A stretch of DNA of 64,000 nucleotides from Lichenicoccus sp964247695 (GTDB taxonomy: Bacteria; Pseudomonadota; Alphaproteobacteria; Acetobacterales; Acetobacteraceae). The stretch spans positions 1-64,000 of the forward strand of contig CAXTVI010000013.1 in the NCBI GenBank assembly GCA_964247695.1. The letters run 5' to 3'. Positions 53,977 to 63,085 of this stretch are shown here, in pieces; within the stretch, counting starts at the first letter, position 1, and every line of letters starts with the position of its first letter. The translations under genes and the position numbers were made by a program. Below the pieces are notes generated by a model that worked only from the letters and a program-made list of their open reading frames with translations, ran no database searches and had not been told where the DNA came from.

Positions 53977-55029
53977 ATGACAATTTCCCAATCCCGGTTC
54001 CGGTTCGGCAGCCTGATGGCGGCCACCGCCTTGACGTGCGCGCTGGCAGGCCCGGCGGTAGCCCAGGCGACCGCCTCGGCCGGCGAGCAGGTTGTCGGCA
54101 GCACCTCGTCCGCGACCTGCACCAACCCGGCGGGCAGTCACGCATCGCTTGCCGGCATGGTGGTCGGTTTCTCGCAGTCGGAGAACGAGCAGAACCCGTT
54201 CCGCGCGGCGGAGACCAATTCCGTCAAGGCTGCGGCAAAGAAGGCCGGCGTGGCGCGCCTGCTCTACACCAACGCCAATGACGACCAGGCCAAGCAGGTC
54301 GCCGACATCGAGAGCATGATCAGCCAGGGTGCCAAGGCGATCATCGTGGCGCCGCTGAACGCGACCGGCCTGCAGCCGGCGCTGGAGCAGGCGGCCGCCA
54401 AGAACATTCCGGTGGTAACCATCGACCGCGCCACCGCCGGCACGCCGTGCCGCGATTTTATTACCAATATCGGATCGAATTTCTACATCCAGGGCCAGCG
54501 CTCGGCGGATGCATTGGCGCGGGCGACCGATGGCAAGGCCGAGATCCTCGAGATCCAGGGCGCCTACGGCAATGCGGTCGAGACGCAGCGCACCACCGGA
54601 TTCGCCGACGGCCTGAAGCAGCATCCGGGCATGCACCTGCTCGCGGCGCAGACCGGCAACTGGTCGGCGACCGACGCTCAGCGCGTGATGGAGCAGATGC
54701 TGCTGGCGCATCCCAACGCCAACGCGATGTATTCCCATGCCGACGTGATGACGCTCGGCGCGATGCGCGCGATCCAGCAGAGCGGCAAGCAGCCGGGGCA
54801 TGACATCGCCATCGTTTCGATCGATGGCACCAAGGCGCTGGTGCAGGCGATCGTGGCCGGAAAGGCGCAGGCGGATGTCGAGACCAACCCGCGCTTCGGG
54901 CCGCTGTCGTTCAAGGCGTTGGCCGGCTGGTTCGCGGGCAAGCCGGTCTCCCAGAAGCTGATCATGACGGACGCGCTCTATGACAGCGCGAGCGCCCCGA
55001 TCGCGCTCAAGAAGGGTGCGCCGTACTAG
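53977..55029 (+). CDS. ytfQ: Sugar ABC transporter binding protein (YtfQ-like)
   Basis: A 350-residue type I periplasmic binding protein. A signal peptide covers about residues 1-27, with cleavage after PAVA. The mature part has VVGFSQSENEQNPFRAAE, close to the galactofuranose-binding YtfQ opening, then AIIVAPLNATG and VVTIDRATAG. The ATG at 53977 with AGGGAG upstream is preferred over a 24-codon extension. Genes for a double-cassette ATPase and two permeases follow, as in ytfQRT-yjfF. The ligand is probably a furanose or hexose. Confidence 0.88.
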   Translation: MTISQSRFRFGSLMAATALTCALAGPAVAQATASAGEQVVGSTSSATCTNPAGSHASLAGMVVGFSQSENEQNPFRAAETNSVKAAAKKAGVARLLYTNANDDQAKQVADIESMISQGAKAIIVAPLNATGLQPALEQAAAKNIPVVTIDRATAGTPCRDFITNIGSNFYIQGQRSADALARATDGKAEILEIQGAYGNAVETQRTTGFADGLKQHPGMHLLAAQTGNWSATDAQRVMEQMLLAHPNANAMYSHADVMTLGAMRAIQQSGKQPGHDIAIVSIDGTKALVQAIVAGKAQADVETNPRFGPLSFKALAGWFAGKPVSQKLIMTDALYDSASAPIALKKGAPY

Positions 55030-55053
55030 AACCGAGGCACGCGGGACCGGCCT

Positions 55054-56595
55054 ATGCTTCTGAGAACGCGTGATGTGGGCAAGAGCTTCGGCAACGTGCC
55101 TGCGTTGCGCGACGTCTCCTTTACGGTCGAGGCCGGCGAGGTGCACGGGCTGATGGGCGAGAACGGCGCGGGCAAGTCCACGCTGATCAAGATCCTCACC
55201 GGCTACCACCAGCCGAGCAGCGGCGGGATGTGGCTCGACGATAAGCCGGTCTCGTTCGGCAGCCCGCGCGCGGCGCAGCACGCGGGGGTCGCGGCGGTGT
55301 ATCAGGAAATCAACCTGATCCCGGAGCGCAGCGTCGCCGCCAACATCTTCCTTGGCCGCGAGCCGACCCGGTTCGGCCTGCTGACCGACCAGGCTGCGAT
55401 GATCCGGCAGTCCGGCGAGCTGCTCCGGCGCTACGGCCTCGATATCGATCCGCGGCAGCCATTGCGCAGCCTGGGCCTGGGCATCCAGCAGATGGTCTCG
55501 ATCGTCCGCGTGGTGTCGCTCGGCGCCCGGGTGGTGATCATGGACGAACCCACTTCGGCACTCAGCGGCGCCGAGGTGGACCTGCTCTACAGCGTGGTCG
55601 AGCAGTTGCGGCGCGAGGGCAAGGGCATCGTCTATGTCAGCCACCGCCTGTCGGAATGCTACCGGTTGTGCGACCGGCTCACGGTGCTGCGCGACGGGCG
55701 CATGGTCGAGACGGCCAGGGTGGCGGACCTGCCGCGAGGCCGGCTGATCGCCGCCATGCTCGGCCGCGAGGCGACGGCTGCCGGGCCGTCGGCCGGCGAA
55801 CGCGCTGCGCGGGCGCAGGCAGTCCGCGCGGAGGGCGATGTCGGAGCGAAGGCGCTCAGCGTGCGCGGGCTGACCTGGCGGCGCCGGGTGCTGGACGTGT
55901 CGCTCTCGGTGCGGCGCGGCGAGATCCTCGGGCTGGCCGGCCTGCTCGGCTCCGGCCGCACCGAGACGCTCAAGGCGATCTACGGCGCCGAGACGCCGGA
56001 GCACGGCGAGGTCCGGCTCGGCCAGGACGCGCTCGCAGCCCCCACGCCGGCCCGCAGCATCCGCCAGGGCCTGGCGTTCCTGTCGGAGGATCGCCGCTCG
56101 GAGGGCATCTTCCCGCGCCTTTCGGTGCGCGAGAACCTGACCGCCGCGGTGCTGCCGCGCATCACCCGCCTCGGCGTGGTGTCGCGTCGCCGGCAGGACG
56201 AACTGGTCGCGCGTTATGTTCGCACGCTCGGCATCAAGACGTCGGGGCCAGGCGCGCTGATCTCCGAACTCTCGGGCGGCAACCAGCAGAAGGTGCTGAT
56301 CGCGCGCGCCCTCTGCACCGAGCCTGTGGTGCTGATGCTGGACGATCCGACCCGCGGCATCGATGTCGGCGCGAAGGCCGAGGTGCATCGCACCGTGCGG
56401 GCTCTGGCCGGCGACGGGCTCGGCGTGCTGGTCACCTCTTCCGAAGTCGAGGAACTCATGGAACTTGCCGACCGGCTGGTGGTGCTGACCGAGGGGGCGG
56501 TGACCGGCGAACTCGAGACCGCCGGGCGCGAGCCCGAGGACGTGCTGGCGCTGCTCGCCGGCGTCGACGGCACCACGGGTGCCGTTCCGGCGTGA
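55054..56595 (+). CDS. ytfR: Sugar ABC transporter, duplicated ATPase (YtfR-like)
   Basis: A 513-residue double-cassette ATPase. Walker A GENGAGKST is at 35-43 and the first Walker B region reads MDEPTSALSG. The second cassette has the degenerate GLLGSGRTETL, the LSGGNQQKVLIARAL signature and LDDPTRGIDVG. The aspartate in LDDP replaces the usual glutamate, as often in the non-canonical second cassette. It follows the binding protein by 24 bp, and its stop overlaps the first permease (GTGA). Confidence 0.92.
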   Translation: MLLRTRDVGKSFGNVPALRDVSFTVEAGEVHGLMGENGAGKSTLIKILTGYHQPSSGGMWLDDKPVSFGSPRAAQHAGVAAVYQEINLIPERSVAANIFLGREPTRFGLLTDQAAMIRQSGELLRRYGLDIDPRQPLRSLGLGIQQMVSIVRVVSLGARVVIMDEPTSALSGAEVDLLYSVVEQLRREGKGIVYVSHRLSECYRLCDRLTVLRDGRMVETARVADLPRGRLIAAMLGREATAAGPSAGERAARAQAVRAEGDVGAKALSVRGLTWRRRVLDVSLSVRRGEILGLAGLLGSGRTETLKAIYGAETPEHGEVRLGQDALAAPTPARSIRQGLAFLSEDRRSEGIFPRLSVRENLTAAVLPRITRLGVVSRRRQDELVARYVRTLGIKTSGPGALISELSGGNQQKVLIARALCTEPVVLMLDDPTRGIDVGAKAEVHRTVRALAGDGLGVLVTSSEVEELMELADRLVVLTEGAVTGELETAGREPEDVLALLAGVDGTTGAVPA

Positions 56596-57572
56596 GCGGC
56601 ACCGGCTCGACATCCGCGAACGCCCCCAGGGCATCGCGGCTTCCCGCCGGGTGGGTCCGGCTGTGGAGCGTCTATATCGCCTTTGTCGCCCTGGTGCTGT
56701 TCGACCTCGCGGTCACGCCCGGTTTCCGCAATCCCGCCGTCATACGCAGCCTGCTGTTCGAATCCGCGCCCGTGATCCTGATCGGCCTCGGCCAGAGCCT
56801 CGCAATCGGCACACGCGGAATCGATCTCTCGGTCGGCTCGGTGATGGCGCTGAGTTCCGCAGTGATCGGGGTGACGCTCGCGTGGGATCCGGTTGGCGGT
56901 CAGGCCACGTCGATCGCGCTGGGCATCGGAGCCGGACTGTGCTGCGGGCTGCTCAACGGGCTGCTGATCGCGTTCCTGCGCATCGACCCGCTGATCTCCA
57001 GCCTGTCGCTGCTGGTCGCTTCAAGGGGTCTCGCGCAGGCGCTGCTCGGCGGCGCGCGCGCCGACCTGCCGTTCGACGGCGTGATCCCGTGGCTGGGTGC
57101 CGCCACCGTCTCGGTGCTGCCGGTGACCGCGCTGCTCGCACTCGCCATCGCCGTACTGTTCTCGTTCATCGTGCGCCGCACGACGTTCGGCCATTACGCG
57201 ATCTTCGCCGGCGCCAGCCGCACGGCTGCGTTCCTCGCCGGCCAGCCGGTGCGCGCGACGCTGGTGTTCGTCTATGGCCTGAGCGGATTGCTGGCCGGCA
57301 TCGCCGGACTGTTCGCCACCGCACGCCTCGGCGCCGCCGACCCGAACTATATCGGCGTGCAGTTCGAGCTCGACGCCATCGCGGCGTCGGTGATCGGCGG
57401 CACGCCGCTTTCCGGCGGCCGCGTCTCGACCATCGGCACGGTGTTCGGCGTCCTGCTGCTGGAAGTGCTGGATGCAAGCTTCATCATGAACAACGTGAAT
57501 TCGACCTACGCCCAGATCCTCAAGGCCGGGTTCATCATCGCGGCGCTCTACCTGCAGCGGGCAGGAGGCTGA
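56592..57572 (+). CDS. ytfT: Sugar ABC transporter permease 1 (YtfT-like)
   Basis: A 326-residue RbsC-family permease with about eight to ten helices. Motifs are IGTRGIDLSVGSVMAL near 80-95 and ASVIGGTPLSGGRVSTIG near 265-282. It starts at a GTG that overlaps the ATPase stop. The presence of a second, different permease next door implies a heterodimeric channel, as in YtfT-YjfF. Confidence 0.9.
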   Translation: MSGTGSTSANAPRASRLPAGWVRLWSVYIAFVALVLFDLAVTPGFRNPAVIRSLLFESAPVILIGLGQSLAIGTRGIDLSVGSVMALSSAVIGVTLAWDPVGGQATSIALGIGAGLCCGLLNGLLIAFLRIDPLISSLSLLVASRGLAQALLGGARADLPFDGVIPWLGAATVSVLPVTALLALAIAVLFSFIVRRTTFGHYAIFAGASRTAAFLAGQPVRATLVFVYGLSGLLAGIAGLFATARLGAADPNYIGVQFELDAIAASVIGGTPLSGGRVSTIGTVFGVLLLEVLDASFIMNNVNSTYAQILKAGFIIAALYLQRAGG

Positions 57573-57576
57573 GCCG

Positions 57577-58563
57577 ATGGCGGACGTGCTGGTGAAGCCG
57601 ACCCTCGACCGCCGCCGCTTCGGGGGGACGCAGCTGATCGCGCTGATCCAGGCGCGCGGCGCGATCGTGGTGCTGGCCGTCGTCGTGCTGGTGGCAGGCG
57701 TGGCGTTTCCCGATTTCCTGCATGCCGGCAACCTGCAGGACATCGTCACCGCGGCAACCTTCCTCGGCCTGGTCGCCATCGGACAGACCTTTGTCATCAT
57801 CCTGGGCGGCTTCGATCTCGCCGTCGGATCGATGGTCAGCGTCGGCACCGTGCTAGCCGCCTATGCCATTCCGTATGGCTGGGTCGCGGCGCTGCTGCTG
57901 CCGGTCGTCGCCGGCGTGCTGGTCGGCCTGGTCGACGGGCTGCTGATCGCGCGCGCCCGCATGGCGCCGTTCATCGTGACTTTGTCGGCGCTGCTGGCGC
58001 TCAAGGGGGCGGCGGTCGCGCTGGCCGGCGAGAGCATGGTCATCAGTCACCCCGGTTTCTTCGGCCGCATCGCCAACGGGCAGATCCTGGGCATCAACAC
58101 CCTGGTGCTGGTGCTGCTGGCGGCTTTCGCGATCGCGGCCGTCGTGCTCAACCGCACCGCGTTCGGCGCCGCGGTGTTCGCCATCGGAGGCAACGAGGAC
58201 GCGGCGCGCATGCTCGGCATACGCGTCGAGCGGGTGAAGATCCTCACCTATTGCCTCAGCGGCGGCCTGAGCGGCCTGGCCGGTGCCCTGCTGGCCGCTC
58301 ACCTGAGCAGCGGGCTGTCCGCCGCCGGCAACGGCTACGAGCTGCAATCCATCGCGGCCGCGGTGATCGGCGGCGTGCTGCTCACCGGCGGCGTAGGTAC
58401 TATGGCGGGCGCACTCGCCGGCGTGCTGCTGCTCGGGTTGATCAACAACATCATCAACCAGATCGGCAGCCTGAGTGCCGCCTACCAGGGCCTGGCGGGC
58501 GGCGTGTTCCTGCTGCTCGCGGTGATCATCCAGTCCGGGCTGAGCCGCGGCCGCCGGGCCTGA
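57577..58563 (+). CDS. yjfF: Sugar ABC transporter permease 2 (YjfF-like)
   Basis: A 328-residue RbsC-family permease paralogous to its neighbour. Motifs are IILGGFDLAVGSMVSVG near 69-85 and AAVIGGVLLTGGVGTM near 265-280. AGGAGG lies 8 nt before the ATG. It is the last gene of the four-gene transporter operon and is convergent with the oxalate decarboxylase gene. Confidence 0.9.
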   Translation: MADVLVKPTLDRRRFGGTQLIALIQARGAIVVLAVVVLVAGVAFPDFLHAGNLQDIVTAATFLGLVAIGQTFVIILGGFDLAVGSMVSVGTVLAAYAIPYGWVAALLLPVVAGVLVGLVDGLLIARARMAPFIVTLSALLALKGAAVALAGESMVISHPGFFGRIANGQILGINTLVLVLLAAFAIAAVVLNRTAFGAAVFAIGGNEDAARMLGIRVERVKILTYCLSGGLSGLAGALLAAHLSSGLSAAGNGYELQSIAAAVIGGVLLTGGVGTMAGALAGVLLLGLINNIINQIGSLSAAYQGLAGGVFLLLAVIIQSGLSRGRRA

Positions 58564-58579
58564 CGGGAGCAGCGGTTGC

Positions 58580-59821
58580 TCAGATCGGCACCACGTTGGG
58601 CGCGGTCTGCGTCAGCCCGGCCAGAACCGATCGATCGATGTTGAGGGTCTGCTCGACCATCGCCGGTGGCGTGTGGGCCAGCCAATCGGCAAGCGCCACG
58701 TTCTCGTAGCGAGCCGTCTTGAAGATCTCGAGGAACACGAGCTCGCCGCTGCCGGTATTCTCGATGTAGTGGCCGAGGCTCTTTTTGACGTAGCCGATGT
58801 CGCCCGGGTTGAAGTCCGCGGTCATCGCGTGCGGCCCGGTATTGAAGACGGTCATCCGGCCTTGTCCGCGCACCCAGTACTGCCACTCGTCGGCGTTCGG
58901 ATGCCAGTGCATCTCGCGCATGCCGCCCGGCTCGATCGTCACCAGGGCCGCGGCGATCGTCCTGGAGACGTGAAAGTTGCTCGAGTCCGCGATACGGACG
59001 GATCCGCCTCTGGTCTTGGAGTTCGGCTGCATGCCGCCGAGGTCGAAGACGAAGGACTGCGCAGACGATCCGGCCGATCCCGCGGCTGCCTTCTGATCAT
59101 CTGCGAGCGGCCCCGGCACCTGTCCGGGGAAGATCCATCGCTGGGTGAGCGGGATGTTTTTGAACGCATCGGCCGACACGCCGAAATTCTTGGCGAGGAT
59201 GTCCGGCGGCGTATGGGCTAGCCAGTCGGTGATGAGCAGCGTGTTGTCCTCGGAGGAGTGGCCCTCGTCGAACGCCAGGATGAACTCCGTACCCTCTGGG
59301 CCAAGGCCCTGTAGAGAGTGCGGCAGGCCGGGCGGGAAGTACCACAGGCCGCCCGGTCCGACATCCGCGACCTGCGGCTTGCCGGCGCCGTCGAGAACAG
59401 TGATCCGGGTGGTGCCGCTGCTGACGTAGCCCCACTCCGCCTGCTGGTGCCAGTGCAGTTCCCGGATGCCGCCGGCATCGAGGCGCATGTTGACGCCCGC
59501 GATATCCTTGGAGATGGCGAAGTCGTCGGCGGTGACCTGCCGCGCCCACCCGCCGGCCTGGATGCGGCGATGGGCGATGTTGAACGACGACCAGAACATC
59601 GGCATGCCGAAATCGTCGGTCGGCGGCGGGTTCACCAGCGAGGGGAACTGCCCCTCGAGGGCAGGATTGCGCGGACCCGGGTTGCCCATCGTGTGGCCGG
59701 TCGCGTTGACCGGGCCCTGCGGCGGCATGTCGGGATTGCCGAAGCCGGCCGCGTGCGCCGCTCCCGTTGCCCCGATGGTGCCGAGGGCGGTCAGCAGTCC
59801 GCGCCGTGCCAGAGGATCCAT
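58580..59821 (-). CDS. oxdC: Oxalate decarboxylase (bicupin), Tat-exported
   Basis: A 413-residue bicupin converting oxalate to formate and CO2. Manganese site 1 uses H123, H125, E129 and H168 (RELHWHQQAEW, PPGLPHSL); site 2 uses H305, H307, E312 and H351 (REMHWHPNADEW, LGHYIENTG). The lid segment SSEDNT (189-194) resembles SENST of Bacillus OxdC and keeps its catalytic glutamate, favouring decarboxylase over oxidase activity. The N-terminus has a twin-arginine signal, ARRGLLTALGTIGATGAAHA. Of several ATGs, 59821 has GGAG 7 nt upstream. It is divergent from a LysR gene. Confidence 0.92.
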   Translation of the reverse strand: MDPLARRGLLTALGTIGATGAAHAAGFGNPDMPPQGPVNATGHTMGNPGPRNPALEGQFPSLVNPPPTDDFGMPMFWSSFNIAHRRIQAGGWARQVTADDFAISKDIAGVNMRLDAGGIRELHWHQQAEWGYVSSGTTRITVLDGAGKPQVADVGPGGLWYFPPGLPHSLQGLGPEGTEFILAFDEGHSSEDNTLLITDWLAHTPPDILAKNFGVSADAFKNIPLTQRWIFPGQVPGPLADDQKAAAGSAGSSAQSFVFDLGGMQPNSKTRGGSVRIADSSNFHVSRTIAAALVTIEPGGMREMHWHPNADEWQYWVRGQGRMTVFNTGPHAMTADFNPGDIGYVKKSLGHYIENTGSGELVFLEIFKTARYENVALADWLAHTPPAMVEQTLNIDRSVLAGLTQTAPNVVPI

Positions 59822-59852
59822 CACCATGCTCCCGTTGCCTGCCATGAGATTA

Positions 59853-59874
59853 ATTTTCAAAACGCATGAAAAAT
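59853..59874. promoter_or_regulatory. Candidate LysR operator in oxdC/LysR region
   Basis: An inverted repeat, ATTTTCA (59853-59859) and TGAAAAAT (59867-59874), lies in an AT-rich patch between the divergent oxalate decarboxylase and LysR genes. The geometry resembles LysR-type dyads. It covers the earliest possible LysR start codon (59866), which favours the later start at 59890. Confidence 0.4.
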
Positions 59875-59889
59875 AGTAAACTTATCTCC

Positions 59890-60789
59890 ATGAGCAATGA
59901 CCGCTCTCTCGACATCGACCTGCTGCGGTCCTTCCTGGCCGTGGCGGAAACCCTGCACTTCACAGCGGCGGCGCGCCGGCGCGGGCTGGGACAGTCGACG
60001 ATCAGCCAGCAGGTGAGCCGCCTGGAACACGCCGTCGGACGCATCCTGCTCCTCCGCGACACCAAGAACGTGCAGCTCACGCCGGACGGCGACGACATGG
60101 CCCGGCTCGCGCACGACGTCATCGCCGCCAATGACCGTGCGATCAACCATTTCGACCAGACCGTGCTGCGCGGCCGCCTGCGCTTCGGCGTGTCCGAGGA
60201 CCTCGTCCTGTCCCGCCTGCCGGAGATCCTGCGGAGCTTCCGCAATGCGCATCCCCTGGTCGATTTCGACATGACGGTCGGCCTCAGCGCCAAGCTCTAC
60301 GAACAACTCGACACCGGGAGGCTCGATCTGCTTTTCGCCAAGCGGCAGCGGGGTGATGAACGCGGGATCCTGCTCTGGCGCGAGCGGCTGATCTGGCTCG
60401 GCAGCCGGGGGTTCGAGCCAGGGCGGGACTGTCCGGTGCCCCTGGTCGTGTATCCAGGCACGAGCATCACGCGGTCGGCGGCGACCGATGCGCTCAACCG
60501 GGCCGGTCGGACGTGGCGGGTTGCCTTCAGCAGCGACAGCCTGGTTGCCTTGATGGGAGCCGTGCGCGCCGGTTTCGGTGTCACCGCGCAATCGTCGCTG
60601 CTGGCCGGCTCCGATCTCGAGGCGATCTCCGACGCGGCGGAACTGCCCGTTCTGCCGGAGGTGGCCTTCGTGGTCCTCGGACGCGGGCTGCACCTGGAAG
60701 GTCCGGCCGATGCGCTGGCCAGGGCGATCGTCGACCATGCGGACCTGCGTCGCTCGCGGTTCGAATTCCGGGTGCGGGCCGCCCGATGA
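59890..60789 (+). CDS. LysR-family transcriptional regulator
   Basis: A 299-residue LysR protein. The HTH domain (about 5-65) has LDIDLLRSFLAVAETLHFTAAA and GLGQSTISQQVSRLE. The effector domain follows from about 92 with LRFGVSEDLVLSRLPEIL. I prefer the ATG at 59890 over 59866 because a likely operator overlaps the latter. It is divergent from the oxalate decarboxylase gene and is probably its regulator. Oxalate or formate is a possible effector, which is inference. Confidence 0.86.
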   Translation: MSNDRSLDIDLLRSFLAVAETLHFTAAARRRGLGQSTISQQVSRLEHAVGRILLLRDTKNVQLTPDGDDMARLAHDVIAANDRAINHFDQTVLRGRLRFGVSEDLVLSRLPEILRSFRNAHPLVDFDMTVGLSAKLYEQLDTGRLDLLFAKRQRGDERGILLWRERLIWLGSRGFEPGRDCPVPLVVYPGTSITRSAATDALNRAGRTWRVAFSSDSLVALMGAVRAGFGVTAQSSLLAGSDLEAISDAAELPVLPEVAFVVLGRGLHLEGPADALARAIVDHADLRRSRFEFRVRAAR

Positions 60790-60860
60790 CCTGGCGCTAT
60801 CATCATGCGCCGTGGACAACGCCGTCACCAAATGGGAGCTATGCCTCTGAACCGCGTCGG

Positions 60861-61331
60861 ATGGACTGGATGCTGGCCGCTTTCCTGATGGGCCTGGTCG
60901 GCGGCCAGCGCGCCATGACGCCGCTCGCAGCTGTTGCTTTCGCGGCGGCGCGTGGCGGCCGGCCGGAAGACAACGGCGCCCCCAGGATCATCGCGCATCC
61001 CTTCACAGTGACTGTCGCAATGGCCCTCGCTGCCGCCGAACTGGCAGGCGACAAGATGAAGACGGCGCCCGATCGGATCGTCCCGGTCGGCCTCGCCGCG
61101 CGGTTCATCGCCTCGGCGATCGCAGGTGCGGCGCTTGCACCGGCCCGGCAGCGTTGGCCGGCTGCGACGCTCGGGGGCTCGACCGCGGTGGTGGCCTCCT
61201 ACCTGGGCTGGCGTCTCCGGGTGGCCGCCATGCGGCGCTATGGTCAGACGCCGACCGGCCTGGTCGAGGATGTGCTGGTCGTCACCGGCGCGATCGCGAT
61301 CGTGCGGACGCAGGGCAGGTCCGCCGCCTGA
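60861..61331 (+). CDS. DUF4126-like small membrane protein
   Basis: A 156-residue protein with three or four hydrophobic segments. It opens with WMLAAFLMGLVGGQRAMTPLAAVAFAA, matching the small-membrane family that has a conserved G-x-R-x-x-T-P motif in helix 1. An ATG at 60786 overlapping the LysR stop is an alternative start and would add 25 polar residues. No function is known. It is on the LysR strand and may be cotranscribed with it. Confidence 0.68.
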   Translation: MDWMLAAFLMGLVGGQRAMTPLAAVAFAAARGGRPEDNGAPRIIAHPFTVTVAMALAAAELAGDKMKTAPDRIVPVGLAARFIASAIAGAALAPARQRWPAATLGGSTAVVASYLGWRLRVAAMRRYGQTPTGLVEDVLVVTGAIAIVRTQGRSAA

Positions 61332-61348
61332 TCGGCGCCGCCGAGATC

Positions 61349-62548
61349 CTAGCTGGAGGCGCGCCGGCTCAGGAACCCGGGCACCAGGGCCAGACACACC
61401 ACGACGGCGCCGATCCAGGGCAGCAACGCATACCCTGCTCCATGGGCCAGCACCGCGGCGCCCAGGGCGGCCCCGAGCGCATCACCGAGATTGAAGGCGG
61501 ACTGGTTCAGCGTCGAGGCGAGGTGGGGTGCGTCCCGCGCCTCCAGGACGACCCGGTGCTGCAACGGCGGCACCAGAGCGAAGGCGGCGACACCCCAGGC
61601 GAAGACCACGAGGAGGGCGAGCAGGCCGGTCCGCACGAGGAGACCGAGGCCGGCCAGCGCGACTGCGTCGGCGGCAAGAAGTGCTCGGATCGCGAGCAGG
61701 GCATTGCGGTCGGCGAGGCGACCGCCGGACAGGCCGCCGACAGACAGGCCGGCTCCGAACAGGAAGAGGGCCAGGCCGGCCGCATGCGGCGTCAGGCCGG
61801 CCTCGTGTTCCAGCAGCGGGGTGAGGAAGGTCAGGACGCTGAACAGCGCCGCCGAGGAGAGCGTGCTGACCAGCATGGCAAGCCAGATCTGAGGCTCCCG
61901 CAGCGCGGCGAGTTCGCGCCGGACCCCGTATGATCCGCCGCCGAGGCGACGCGGCATCCAGGTGACCATCGCTGCCAGGGCGGCCGCCGCGAGAGTCGCG
62001 ACGAGCGCGAACGTGACCCGCCAGCCGGCCGCCTGTCCGATCCAGGTGCCAAGCGGGACACCCACGACATTCGCGACCGTCATGCCGGTGAAGAGCAGGG
62101 CGACCGCCCGCACCGCCTTGCCCGGCGGTGCCAGTTCGGCCGCGACGATGGATGCGATGCCGAAGAAGGCGCCGTGCGCCAGCGCGGTTACGACCCGCGC
62201 GATCATCAGGATGCGGAAGTCGGGTGCGACCGTGCAGGCCACGTCACCCACGAGGAACATCGCCATCAGCGTCACGAGGGCACGGCGCCGCGACAGGGAC
62301 GAGAGCGATGCGGCGACGAAGGGCGATCCGAAGGCGACGCTGAGCGCGTAGACCGAGATGAGGAGGCCGGCGATCGGGATCGACACCTGCAGGCCGGCGG
62401 CGAGCTGCGGGACCAGGCCGACGATGACGAACTCGCCGGTCCCGATGCTGAAACTCGCCAGCATGAGCGAGGCGAGCGCGCGCCCGTTCCGATCCTGCGC
62501 CGCGGCGTCGATCGGCGACGGGTTCCGGACGCCGTTGATGCTCGTCAA
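61349..62548 (-). CDS. MFS exporter, DHA1 (AraJ/YdhP-like) family
   Basis: A 399-residue, 12-helix drug/metabolite exporter. Family marks are SIGTGEFVIVGLVPQLA in helix 1, ALAHGAFFGIASIVAAEL in helix 4 and LNQSAFNLGDALGAALGA in helix 11. There is no ATG near the N-terminus. A TTG at 62548 has GGGAGG 9 nt upstream and gives the expected length. It begins one base after the stop of the Lrp gene, so both form an operon, as for Lrp-controlled exporters of amino acids or sugars. Confidence 0.87.
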   Translation of the reverse strand: MTSINGVRNPSPIDAAAQDRNGRALASLMLASFSIGTGEFVIVGLVPQLAAGLQVSIPIAGLLISVYALSVAFGSPFVAASLSSLSRRRALVTLMAMFLVGDVACTVAPDFRILMIARVVTALAHGAFFGIASIVAAELAPPGKAVRAVALLFTGMTVANVVGVPLGTWIGQAAGWRVTFALVATLAAAALAAMVTWMPRRLGGGSYGVRRELAALREPQIWLAMLVSTLSSAALFSVLTFLTPLLEHEAGLTPHAAGLALFLFGAGLSVGGLSGGRLADRNALLAIRALLAADAVALAGLGLLVRTGLLALLVVFAWGVAAFALVPPLQHRVVLEARDAPHLASTLNQSAFNLGDALGAALGAAVLAHGAGYALLPWIGAVVVCLALVPGFLSRRASS

Positions 62549-62549
62549 C

Positions 62550-63035
62550 TCACCGTTCCTCCCGCCCGGGATCCGGAGTTGCCGGCTCCGGCAGCCCGAG
62601 CTCGGATGTCTCCTTGATCGTCTCGAGGACGATGACCGTCTCGGTCCTGAGGACGTCGGATTGACGGCTGACATGCTCCGTCAGGAAGCGTTGCAGCGCT
62701 CGTGTGCCGCCGGCCCGGATCTTGAGAAGGTAGCAGTGGGCGCCCGCGACCTGATGGATCTCCTGCACCTCCGGCCTGGCGGCGATGTCCGCGCGGAAAC
62801 CGTCCTCGTCGGGATGCGGCGCAAGATCGATGAAGGCGAATGCGCAGAGCGGAAGCCCGACCCGGTCCGGATCGAGCACCGCATGGTTGCCGCGGATGAT
62901 ACCGGAGCTGTTGAGGCGCCGGACGCGCTCGTTCGCCGCCGACACGGACAGGCCGACAGCCTGTCCGATCTCGGCATTGGACAGCCGGTTGTCAGCCTGC
63001 AGCAGACGAAGGATCTTCCTGTCCACGGCATCCAT
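62550..63035 (-). CDS. Lrp/AsnC-family transcriptional regulator
   Basis: A 161-residue regulator. The HTH (about 1-55) begins MDAVDRKILRLLQADNRLSNAEIG and has SVSAANERVRRL. The RAM ligand domain (about 65-145) has HQVAGAHCYLLKI and VLETIKETSELGLP. It is upstream of and coupled to the MFS exporter gene. A dyad with AT-rich arms lies 5-50 bp before its start, suggesting autoregulation. Confidence 0.9.
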   Translation of the reverse strand: MDAVDRKILRLLQADNRLSNAEIGQAVGLSVSAANERVRRLNSSGIIRGNHAVLDPDRVGLPLCAFAFIDLAPHPDEDGFRADIAARPEVQEIHQVAGAHCYLLKIRAGGTRALQRFLTEHVSRQSDVLRTETVIVLETIKETSELGLPEPATPDPGREER

Positions 63036-63039
63036 GACA

Positions 63040-63085
63040 GGTAATATGATGATTTTATCAATGGCATCCAGGTAAAATTATTGCC
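63040..63085. promoter_or_regulatory. AT-rich dyad upstream of Lrp gene
   Basis: Nested inverted repeats: outer arms GGTAATA (63040-63046) and TATTGCC (63079-63085) with one mismatch, inner arms ATTTTA (63052-63057) and TAAAAT (63073-63078). The patch is strikingly AT-rich against its surroundings, and Lrp proteins prefer such DNA. The rest of the 241-bp gap to the next gene shows no convincing gene. Confidence 0.45.

Noticed and set aside
53725..56634. 969-residue minus-strand frame opposite the YtfQ/YtfR-like genes
   Set aside because: A shadow frame with low-complexity composition; the plus-strand transporter genes are unambiguous.
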